A stretch of 7,580 nt of DNA from CAZGTQ01 sp964528575 (GTDB lineage: Bacteria > Planctomycetota > UBA1135 > GCA-002686595), in NCBI GenBank assembly GCA_964528575.1, contig CAZGTQ010000457.1, forward strand, positions 1 to 7,580, given 5' to 3'. The position numbers were made by a program, and so were the translations under genes. The notes under the pieces were generated by a model. That model saw only the letters and a program-made list of their open reading frames with translations. It was not told the DNA's origin and did not search any database. Below are positions 1-6,646 of the stretch, piece by piece (position 1 is the stretch's first letter; every line of letters starts with the position of its first letter).

Positions 1-2763
1 CGTCACGCGGTCGTCCGCGGCGCCGCAGGGCCCGAGCGGGTCCCATGAGCCCGCGAGGTCGCCCTCGCGTACCTGGCGCTCGACGACCGCGCCCTTCAGC
101 GCGACTTCCCAGGCGCGCCATGGCGAGCCGCCCATCCGGAACAGCGCGAGCGTGCCGAAGGTCCAGTAGCGGACGTCGCACGCTGCGGCGCCCGCCAGGC
201 GTTCGCGCGCGGCGTCGACGACCGCCGCAAGGCGCTCGAGCCCTTCGAGCTGCGTCACGTCGTCGCCGCGCGCGTCCGCGACGAGCACGCGCGCGAGCAG
301 GAGCTCCGCCGCGCGCGTCGCCGGCGCGACGCAGGCGTGGTCGGTCGCCGCCTCGCCGAGCGGTAGAGCGGCGAGCGACTCGACCCACGCCGCCGCGTCG
401 TCGAGCACCGCCGGATCGAGCGGCAGCTGCGCGTCGCGCGCGACCGCCAGCGCCCACGCCGCCCAAGCCAGGCCCGCACCCGGCGCGGGCCAAGCGCTCT
501 CGAGCGCATCGATCATCCGCTGGAGCGCCTCGTCCGCGGCCTCTCGCAGCAGCGGCGAGCGCACGGCGCGGTACGCCTCGCCGAGCGCCACGGCGACCAG
601 CGCCCGTTCGCTCGGTGAAGTCGCCTCCGCCGCGTGGTCGCGCAGCCACGCAACGAGCACGCCGACCTCGTCCCGGTGCTCGCCCGCCGTCGTCGTGCTG
701 CCTTCGCCGAGGAGTGCGAGCAGCGCGAGCGCGTTCGCGGCCACGTCGCCCACGTCCTCCGGCGCGCAGCTCGCGAGCCAGCTCGGCGATGCCCGGCGCG
801 GAGCGTACGAGAGCGCTCCGCTCGCGCGCCGGCCGCCGCGGCGCGACCCGAACTTGCCGCCGGCGCCGCCGCCGATCCCGATCACGTCGTGGAACGCCTT
901 CGAGTCGAACGGCGAGTCCGAGTTGAAGTCCGGGTCGTCCTCGCTCTCGGCGAAGTCGAGCTCGTCCGCGAGCCGCGGGCCGAGCCGCTCCCGCTCCTCG
1001 GGCGGCATCGCGAGGAACGACGTGTACGCGCACTGCACGCCGTGCCGCAGCGAGAGCGCGACGATCTCGCGCGTGATCTCGTCGCCGGTCGCGTGCGCGC
1101 TGCGCTCGAGCGCGGCGTAGTACGCGTCGTCGGCGAGCCCGCGCCGCAGCCGCAGCGCGTCCTCGAGGAACGCGAGCTTCTGCCGCGCGAACAGGAACGG
1201 CACGTGGTCGGCGCCGCCGGCGTCCGCGGGGAGCTCGACCGTCGTGCGCAGCCCCTTGCGCTCGTCCCCGATCGTCGCGAGCGCGGCGAACGCGACCGTG
1301 CCCGCGCCGCGCAAGCGGCCGGTCAGCGTGAGCTGCTCGCCCAAGTACGCGTCGGGCAGCGGCCGCGGCAGCACGTCGTACGCGCCGGCGCCCTCGACGA
1401 CGAGCTCGAGCTCGCTCACTGCCGGCGACGCGGTGCGCGCGAGGAACGCCGTCAGCCGCGTCTCGATCTCGCCGCTCGGGCGGAACGTCTCCGCGCGCCC
1501 GCGGCCCGCTAGCGCGATACCGTGCAGGAGCGCGGAGTCGACGTCCGCGCCCACGCCGAACGCGAACACGCGCAGCCCGCGCTCGCCCGCGGCGCGCCCC
1601 GCGCGCACGATCGCCGCCGAATCGGTCTCGCCGATCGTCGGGCGGCCGTCGGTCAGGAGCACGACCGTGCGCGCACGCCCGCTCGCGGGCTCGAGCTTCG
1701 CGACGGCCGCGAGCGCGTCGCCCAGCGCCGTGCCTCCCGCCGGCTCGAACCCGCGCACGAACGCCGCGAGCCGCTCGACGTTCGCGGCGGTCGCGGCGAC
1801 CGGCTCGGGCGCGAACGCCTGCACGTCCGAGCTGAAGCGCACGACGCCGACGCGATCCTCGGGCCGCAGTCGCTCGAGCAGCCACAGCGCCGAAGCCTGC
1901 GCCTGCGCGAGCTTGCCGCCGTTCATGCTCCCCGACGTGTCGATCACGAGGATCACGTCGCGCGGCACGACGCGGCCGACCAGCGCGTCCGGCGGCGTGA
2001 CGACGGCGACGAAGTACGCGTCCTCGTCCGCGGAGCGGCGGAACGTGCGCACGTCGAGCCGGGGCCGCGTCGTGGCGACGCGCGCGGTGACGACGAGATC
2101 CGCGTCGAGCGTCGCGCCGCTCGCCTCGCACGACACGACGCTCTCGTGCTCGCTCGTGCGCACGACCTGCGCGTCGTCGCGCGACGCCGTCACGCCGACG
2201 AGCGGCGCCGACGAGCGCACGGTCACCGTCGCCGTGAAATCGCGCTCGGTCCGCGCCGCCTCGCCCGCGCCGGTCGCGAGCGGGACGACGTAGCGCAGCT
2301 CGCCGCGCACGAGCGGCACCTGCTCCAGCCACGACAGCTCGACGACCGTCTCCTCGCCGGGCACGACGGGGAAGACCGACAGGCGGAAGAGCTCCGCCCC
2401 GATCTGCTCGACGAGCGCGGGGTCGCGCCGGCCGCGCACGATCTCGTCGTACGCCCGCCGCGCGACCGCCCGCTCCGCGAGCACGCCGGCGTGCCGCTCG
2501 CCGCCGCTCTCGAGGGCGATGCCGATCAGCGCCGCGTCCTTCGGCACCGGAAAGACGTACACCGCCTCGAGCGGCCGCCCGTGCTGGTTGACGAACGTCT
2601 GGCGCACCGTGGTGCGCGCGAGCCCGTCCTCGACCGTCGCGACGACGCGGTGCGAGCGCACGGCGATCGCGGCGCTCCCGTCGCGCGGCACGAGCTGCGC
2701 GGCGGCATCCCGCGCGGTGACGAGAGCGACGAAGAGAGCGAGAGCCGCAGCGTGTCGGCGCAT
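1..2763 (-). CDS. Secreted VIT + VWA protein with C-terminal helical-repeat domain (3' end cut by window edge)
   Basis: The frame is open without a stop for all 921 codons from the ATG at 2763 to base 1, so the C-terminus is missing. Residues 1-22 form a Sec signal peptide (MRRH, then AAALALFVALV, likely cleavage after DAAA). Residues 30-200 form a VIT domain with VEDGLARTTVRQTFVNQ, VYVFPVP and the signature A-x-x-x-Y-D-E-I followed by D-P-A-L. A VWA domain follows from about 268 to 440 with an intact MIDAS: DTSGSM at 275-280, GGT at 343-345, and TDG at 371-373. A linker with IGIGGGAGGKFGSR lies near 628-641. Residues 660-921 are Ala/Leu-rich helices with DHAC (808-811), CDVRYW (862-867) and GSWDP (905-909). 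This resembles the prenyltransferase/squalene-oxidase-like repeats of planctomycete proteins as I recall them, where GSWDP lies near the end, so perhaps 20-40 residues are missing. VIT-VWA proteins generally mediate metal-dependent protein binding; the ligand here is unknown. It lies 54 bp downstream of its paralog, probably in the same transcript. It has a GGAGG site at 7-nt spacing. Confidence 0.9.
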   Translation of the reverse strand, partial: MRRHAAALALFVALVTARDAAAQLVPRDGSAAIAVRSHRVVATVEDGLARTTVRQTFVNQHGRPLEAVYVFPVPKDAALIGIALESGGERHAGVLAERAVARRAYDEIVRGRRDPALVEQIGAELFRLSVFPVVPGEETVVELSWLEQVPLVRGELRYVVPLATGAGEAARTERDFTATVTVRSSAPLVGVTASRDDAQVVRTSEHESVVSCEASGATLDADLVVTARVATTRPRLDVRTFRRSADEDAYFVAVVTPPDALVGRVVPRDVILVIDTSGSMNGGKLAQAQASALWLLERLRPEDRVGVVRFSSDVQAFAPEPVAATAANVERLAAFVRGFEPAGGTALGDALAAVAKLEPASGRARTVVLLTDGRPTIGETDSAAIVRAGRAAGERGLRVFAFGVGADVDSALLHGIALAGRGRAETFRPSGEIETRLTAFLARTASPAVSELELVVEGAGAYDVLPRPLPDAYLGEQLTLTGRLRGAGTVAFAALATIGDERKGLRTTVELPADAGGADHVPFLFARQKLAFLEDALRLRRGLADDAYYAALERSAHATGDEITREIVALSLRHGVQCAYTSFLAMPPEERERLGPRLADELDFAESEDDPDFNSDSPFDSKAFHDVIGIGGGAGGKFGSRRGGRRASGALSYAPRRASPSWLASCAPEDVGDVAANALALLALLGEGSTTTAGEHRDEVGVLVAWLRDHAAEATSPSERALVAVALGEAYRAVRSPLLREAADEALQRMIDALESAWPAPGAGLAWAAWALAVARDAQLPLDPAVLDDAAAWVESLAALPLGEAATDHACVAPATRAAELLLARVLVADARGDDVTQLEGLERLAAVVDAARERLAGAAACDVRYWTFGTLALFRMGGSPWRAWEVALKGAVVERQVREGDLAGSWDPLGPCGAADDRVT

Positions 2764-2770
2764 GGTCGAG

Positions 2771-2775
2771 CCTCC
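2771..2775 (-). promoter_or_regulatory. Ribosome-binding site of the downstream VIT-VWA gene
   Basis: The minus strand reads GGAGG, then a 7-nt spacer, then the ATG at 2763. This is a near-ideal Shine-Dalgarno and fixes the start. The leader CGGAGGCTCGACCATG matches the leader of the upstream paralog at 15 of 16 positions. Confidence 0.85.
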
Positions 2776-2794
2776 GGTCCGATGTCCCGGAGCC

Positions 2795-2819
2795 GAACGC
2801 GCCGCACGCGCGGCGGTTC
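2795..2819 (-). other. Intercistronic bulged hairpin overlapping the upstream gene's stop codon
   Basis: GAAC at 2795-2798 pairs with GTTC at 2816-2819, and CGCCGC at 2800-2805 pairs with GCGGCG at 2810-2815. The loop is ACGC and there is one bulged base at 2799, giving ten base pairs in total. In the transcript the stem starts at the G of the upstream gene's UGA stop and ends about 20 nt before the downstream GGAGG. No U tract follows, so a simple intrinsic terminator is unlikely. It could protect or process the dicistronic mRNA or tune the ratio of the two proteins. That role is inference, and very GC-rich DNA forms stems easily. Confidence 0.45.
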
Positions 2820-5415
2820 ACTCGAGATACACCTGCGCCGCGAGGAGCCAGAGCGCGCTCGCCTCGAGCGCAGCGGCGGCCGCGTGGTGCGGGCCCGCCT
2901 CCCAGGGCGGCGCACCGCTCGCCGCCATCGCGGCCCACAGCGCCCGCTCGAACACGCGCCAGCGCGAACCGCCCGCCCGGCGCATCACGTGGCCGCCCCA
3001 GAGCCAGAAGTGCGGATCGCACGCCGGCTCGCTCCCGACGCTCTCCAGCGCCGCCGCGACGAAGTCGACGCTCGGCTCCAGGAGCTCGAGCGGCGGCTGC
3101 GGCGGGTCCTCCCAGCGTGCGATCGCGATCATCAACCGCGCCCAGACGAGCTCGGCCGTGTGCGCCGCGCGCACGACGCACGGATGGTCGGCCGTCGCGC
3201 CGTCCGTGCGCGCCGCGCCCGTCACCGGCTCGACGAGCCGCAGGACGTGCTCGGCGGCGGCGTCGAACGCTCGGTCCGGCACGGCGAACCCGGCCTCGCG
3301 CGCGAACACGAGTCCCTCGACGACCTCGCCGAGCCCCGCGCCCGGGGCGGGCCAGCCCTGCTCGAGCGCGCGCACGAGACACGCGCTCGCCGCCTCGCCG
3401 CAGTGGCGCGCGAGCGGCGAGCCGACGCGGAACGCGACGATCGCGAGCACGCGCGTCGCGAGCGCCTGGTCGCGCAGGAACGTCGGGCTCGCGCGGTCGC
3501 CGAACGCGCCCGTCGCCCGATCCTGCAGAGCGCAGAGCCGGCGCAGACTCTCCGCGATGAGCTCGTGGTGCGGTCCCGCGACGGGCGAGCCGCCCTGCTC
3601 GAGCAGAACGAGCAAGCCGAGCGCCTCCGCTCCGGCGTCCGCTCCGCCCTCGGCCAGGCGACCCGCGAGCCAGCGCGTGCCGTCCGCGACGACGCGCCGC
3701 ACGTCCGCGCCAGCCCCGCGCAGGGCGTTCGGACCGCCGCGGCGCGAGCCGTACTGGCCTTGCGCGGCCGGCTCGTCCGCGGCGCCGGAGCCAGCGCTCG
3801 GCGCAACCGCCGCGACCGCCGCGACGAAGGCCGCTCCCGCGCCGCCCGCCTCGAGCGCGAAGCTCGTGCGCATCGAGCCGACGCCGTGCGCGAGCGACGT
3901 CGCGACCAGCTCGTGCGACACGCGCTCGGCGCTCGCGGGGAAGCCGTCGGCGAGCGCGGCCGCGTACGCATCGCCGAGCCGCTCGCGCAGCGCGAGCGCG
4001 CGCTCGAGCGCGGCCTTGCGTTCGAGCCCGCACGCGAGCCGCACGAGCTCCGACCCGCTCGGCTCCCGCCCGACGTCGGTCGCCGCGCGCAGCCCGCCGA
4101 CCGTGAACGTCGCCGCGCCCGCGCCGCGCAGGCGCCCGGTGAAGACGAGCTGCTCGCCCAGACGCGCGTCGGCCGGCGTCGCGGGCAGCACGTCGTACGC
4201 CTCGAGCCCCTCGACGCGCAGCTCGGCGCGCGGGAGCACGACGAGAGCGCTGCGCGCGAGCAGCGCCGCGATCCGCGGTTCGATCGACTCCAGCGCGGAG
4301 ACGCTGTCCGCGCGCCCGCCGGACGCCGCGGCGACGGCGTGCAGCAACTCCGCGTCGGCTTCTTCGCCGAGCCCGAGCGCGGCGATCCGCACGCCCGCGT
4401 CGCCCGCGGCGCGCGCGAGCTCGATCGCGCGCGCCCGTTCGGCGTCGTCGAGCGCCGGCGTCTCGGCGACGACGAGCAGCGCCGCGCGGGCGCGCCCGGG
4501 AGCCTCCGGCAGCTCGCTCAGCGCCTCGAGCGCCTCGACGAACGCGTACCGTCCCTGCGCCTCGGTGTCGCGCACGTACTGCGCGACCTCCTCGCGGGCC
4601 TCGCTCGTCGCCTCGACCGGCTCGGCCGCGAAGCTCTTGATGCGCGACGCGACGCGCAGCACCGAGATGCGATCCTGCGGGAGCAAGTCGTCCAAGAGCA
4701 GCAGTGCGGCGCGTTGCTGCCGCTCGATCCGCTCGCCCTGCGTCGCGCGCGAGGCGTCGAGCGCGAGGATCACGTCGCGCGGCGCGACGCCGCCGAGCAT
4801 CGCGTCGCCCGCCGTCAGCGTCGCGACGAACCACGCGTCCTCGCCGGGCGCGGCGCGGAACGTGCGGACGTCGAGGCGCGGCTCTTGCGCACGCACGGAG
4901 CTCGTGACGACGAGCTCGCCCTCCGGCGCGCCTTCGAACGTGACGATCGCCTCGTGCTCGCCCTGCCGCACGACGTGCGCACGCTCGTGCGACGCGGCGA
5001 CGTCGAGCAGTGCCACGGCCGAGCGCAGCGTCACCTCGGCCGACGCGCTCGCGCCGCGCAGCGCGCACGCGAAGCGACGCTCGCCGCCGACCAGCGGAAC
5101 GGGCTCGATCCAGACGAGCTCGAGAACGCTCTCGCCGGCCGGGAGCTCGAGGGCTCCAGCGGCGTCGCGCTCGACGAGCTCGCCCTCGACGCGCCCGCCG
5201 CCGCGCTCGAGCGCGACGCCGACGAGCGCCGCGCTCGCGGGCAGCCGGAGTGCCGTTTCGAGCGGCGCGTCCAGCGCGTACGTCTCGCGCACGGTGACAC
5301 GCGCGAGCCCGTCCTCGACGAGCGCGACGACGTGTTGGGAGCGCGGCGCGAGCTGCGCCGTCGGTTGCGCCGCGGCGAGCGCGACAGCGAGCGGAACGAG
5401 GAGCGAGTGAAGCAT
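2818..5415 (-). CDS. Secreted VIT/VWA paralog with degenerate MIDAS and C-terminal helical-repeat domain
   Basis: This 865-aa protein starts at the ATG at 5415, chosen because GGAGG lies 7 nt upstream and a hydrophobic signal peptide follows (MLHSLLVPLAVALAAAQ, probable cleavage by residue 20). A longer open frame upstream gives only Arg/Ser-rich sequence. Residues 26-200 match the VIT domain of the downstream gene (VEDGLARVTVRET, EPRLDVRTFR) but lack about 30 residues carrying its Y-D-E-I...D-P-A-L signature. The VWA fold continues at about 213-390, yet its MIDAS is gone. DxSxS is DASRA (220-224), the GGT threonine is replaced around GRY (288-290), and the TDG aspartate aligns with Ala317. 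The linker keeps QYGSRRGG (554-561). The C-terminal helices (about 570-865) contain QDRATGAFGD (631-640), WPAPGAGL (688-695), DHPC (743-746) and CDPHFW (799-804), but no GSWDP. The role is unknown; it is probably a non-metal-binding structural partner of the downstream protein. Confidence 0.9.
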   Translation of the reverse strand: MLHSLLVPLAVALAAAQPTAQLAPRSQHVVALVEDGLARVTVRETYALDAPLETALRLPASAALVGVALERGGGRVEGELVERDAAGALELPAGESVLELVWIEPVPLVGGERRFACALRGASASAEVTLRSAVALLDVAASHERAHVVRQGEHEAIVTFEGAPEGELVVTSSVRAQEPRLDVRTFRAAPGEDAWFVATLTAGDAMLGGVAPRDVILALDASRATQGERIERQQRAALLLLDDLLPQDRISVLRVASRIKSFAAEPVEATSEAREEVAQYVRDTEAQGRYAFVEALEALSELPEAPGRARAALLVVAETPALDDAERARAIELARAAGDAGVRIAALGLGEEADAELLHAVAAASGGRADSVSALESIEPRIAALLARSALVVLPRAELRVEGLEAYDVLPATPADARLGEQLVFTGRLRGAGAATFTVGGLRAATDVGREPSGSELVRLACGLERKAALERALALRERLGDAYAAALADGFPASAERVSHELVATSLAHGVGSMRTSFALEAGGAGAAFVAAVAAVAPSAGSGAADEPAAQGQYGSRRGGPNALRGAGADVRRVVADGTRWLAGRLAEGGADAGAEALGLLVLLEQGGSPVAGPHHELIAESLRRLCALQDRATGAFGDRASPTFLRDQALATRVLAIVAFRVGSPLARHCGEAASACLVRALEQGWPAPGAGLGEVVEGLVFAREAGFAVPDRAFDAAAEHVLRLVEPVTGAARTDGATADHPCVVRAAHTAELVWARLMIAIARWEDPPQPPLELLEPSVDFVAAALESVGSEPACDPHFWLWGGHVMRRAGGSRWRVFERALWAAMAASGAPPWEAGPHHAAAAALEASALWLLAAQVYLE

Positions 5416-5509
5416 GGACGAGCCTCCGCGAGAAGGTGAGCGTGTAGGGTACCGCCCCTGTGACGCGCCGGTGACACTTCGCGCGCGCCGCGATCCGTAC
5501 GCTCGGCGC
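5416..5509. promoter_or_regulatory. Divergent intergenic region with paired GTGAC repeats
   Basis: These 94 bp lie between two divergent starts and must hold the minus-strand promoter for the VIT-VWA pair and probably the plus-strand promoter for the FG-GAP gene. I see no convincing -35/-10 pair on either strand. On the minus strand TACCCT near 5447-5452 is a weak -10 candidate. Two GTGAC direct repeats at 5460-5464 and 5471-5475 are 11 bp apart, about one helical turn, and could be regulator half-sites. The plus-strand start has no Shine-Dalgarno. Confidence 0.4.
5423..5427 (-). promoter_or_regulatory. Ribosome-binding site of the upstream VIT-VWA gene
   Basis: The minus strand reads GGAGG with a 7-nt spacer to the ATG at 5415. 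It decides this start over the in-frame ATG far upstream at 5694, which would overlap the divergent gene and has no such site. Confidence 0.85.
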
Positions 5510-6646
5510 ATGCGGCTCGCTCTCCTCGCTACAACGGCGCTGCTCGGGTCGTGCGCTGCGCTCGCGCCGCGCGTGCTCCGCTCGTTCGAGGGCACAGGCG
5601 ACGACCACCTCGGCGTCGCGCTCGCCGGACCGGGCGATCTCGACGGCGACGGGCGTGCGGATCTGTTGCTCGGCTCGGTCCAGGGCGCATTCACGACGTA
5701 CGGGCCCGGCTACGTCCGCGCGGTGAGCGGCGCGAGCGGAGCGACGCTGCACGTCGCGCGCGGCCGCGACGACGAGGACGGCTTCGGCGAGACGATCGTC
5801 GCGCTCGGCGACGTCGACGCGGACGGCTTCCCGGACTACGGCGTGCCAGCGGTGCGCTCGTGGTCCGCGTACGTGCGCATCGTGTCGGGTCGCACGGGCG
5901 GTACCCTGCGCGAAGTCCCGGCCGAGTTCTGGGACGGCGACGTGGCGCCCGCCGGCGACCTCGACGGGGACGGACACGCGGACGTGCTCGTCGGCTCGGA
6001 CGGCACGACGAGAGCGCTGTGCGGAGCGTCGGGAGCGGAGCTGTGGAGCGCCGCAGCCGTCCCGCTCGGTCCCGCGGGCGACGTGGACCGCGACGGGGCG
6101 GGCGACGTGCTGCTCGTGCCTGTCGAGACGTGGACGCTCGGGCCCCGCGCGCCGTACGCGCTCGTGTGCTCCGGCCGCGACGGCCGGGTGCTCGCGGAGC
6201 TCGCGATGACCGACGCCGGCGCGCGGCCCGAGGCGAGCGCGTGCGCCGACCTCGACGGCGACGGCGTCGCGGAGGTGCTCGGCGTGCGCGGTGCGCGCGC
6301 GTTCGTCGCGTCGGCGCGCACCGGCGCCGTGCGCACGTGGGTCGACGGGTTCCGCGGCATCGCCGACGTGCGCGCGGCGGGGGACGTCGACGGCGACGGC
6401 GCGGCGGACCTGCTCCTCGAGCTCGGGCGCGCGCTCGGAGACATTCCGCTGCTCACGTTCGGCTTGGGCATCGCGTCGGGCCGCGACGGAAGGCCGCTCG
6501 TCGAGCTGCGCCAACGGCCGTTCTTCGGGCACGGCGTCGCGAGCGCGCTCGGCGACGTCGACGGCGACGGGCGGGCCGAGGTCGCGGCCACCGACGCCGA
6601 CGGCGGACACGCGGGCCGCGTGCACGTCGTAGGCTTCGGCCGCTGA
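5510..6646 (+). CDS. Secreted or lipid-anchored seven-repeat FG-GAP/VCBS beta-propeller protein
   Basis: This is a 378-aa exported protein. The N-terminus MRLALLATTALLGSC is a signal peptide. L12-G13-S14-C15 fits a loose lipobox, so it may be a lipoprotein, but cleavage after SCAALA is also possible. The mature part holds seven calcium-loop motifs of the form D-x-D-x-D-G-x-x-[D/E], at residues 43-51, 101-109, 150-158, 191-199, 247-255, 292-300 and 349-357. Most are followed by a hydrophobic strand such as LLLGS. Between them recur strands of the type V-S-G-x-x-G-x-x-L (near 72, 125, 170, 220, 321). Seven such units are what FG-GAP families such as integrin alpha chains need to close one propeller, so the whole mature protein is probably this domain. 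The ATG at 5510 was chosen because the signal peptide begins there; the frame is open further back to 5414, where it would overlap the divergent gene. No Shine-Dalgarno is visible, so initiation may be leaderless or SD-independent. The ligand is unknown. Confidence 0.88.
   Translation: MRLALLATTALLGSCAALAPRVLRSFEGTGDDHLGVALAGPGDLDGDGRADLLLGSVQGAFTTYGPGYVRAVSGASGATLHVARGRDDEDGFGETIVALGDVDADGFPDYGVPAVRSWSAYVRIVSGRTGGTLREVPAEFWDGDVAPAGDLDGDGHADVLVGSDGTTRALCGASGAELWSAAAVPLGPAGDVDRDGAGDVLLVPVETWTLGPRAPYALVCSGRDGRVLAELAMTDAGARPEASACADLDGDGVAEVLGVRGARAFVASARTGAVRTWVDGFRGIADVRAAGDVDGDGAADLLLELGRALGDIPLLTFGLGIASGRDGRPLVELRQRPFFGHGVASALGDVDGDGRAEVAATDADGGHAGRVHVVGFGR
5636..6580 (+). repeat. Seven imperfect coding repeats with Ca-binding D-x-D-x-D-G loops
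   Basis: Seven FG-GAP units span residues 43-357 of the propeller gene, at irregular spacing of about 41 to 58 residues. At the DNA level the recurring core is close to GACGTCGACGGCGACGG, varying mostly at third positions. The sixth and seventh cores are the most alike. The first five acidic/Gly positions are kept in every copy. The last ligand position is Asp in five copies and Glu in the fifth and seventh. Confidence 0.8.

Noticed and set aside
45..2293. Plus-strand open frames at 45-926, 634-1512, 695-1120 and 1244-2293
   Set aside because: They are antisense to the VIT-VWA frame, have low-complexity Arg/Ala/Ser/Pro composition, and carry no motif or plausible start signal. The minus frame shows intact VIT, MIDAS and GSWDP motifs throughout.
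3391..3402. HCGEA in the upstream paralog as a possible thioester (alpha-2-macroglobulin CGEQ) site
   Set aside because: The Gln is replaced by Ala, and the aligned stretch in the downstream paralog (REAADEA) has no Cys, so a thioester domain is not supported.
2519..5410. A 963-codon plus-strand frame and smaller frames in 2526-5477
   Set aside because: These are shadow frames of the upstream VIT-VWA gene in GC-rich DNA, dominated by Ser/Ala/Arg/Thr without domain signals.
1522..5439. A 1305-codon open frame on the plus strand crossing both VIT-VWA genes
   Set aside because: It runs exactly antisense in codon register to both genes, so stops arise only where the sense codons are TTA, CTA or TCA, which are rare at this GC. 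A single CTA Leu codon near 1510 ends it upstream. The product is Arg/Ala/Asp/His-rich with no recognisable domain.
5416..5694. N-terminal extension of the upstream VIT-VWA gene to the ATG at 5694
   Set aside because: The extra 93 residues are Arg/Ser/Pro-rich, overlap the divergent propeller gene and lack a ribosome site. The ATG at 5415 has GGAGG at 7 nt and starts a signal peptide.
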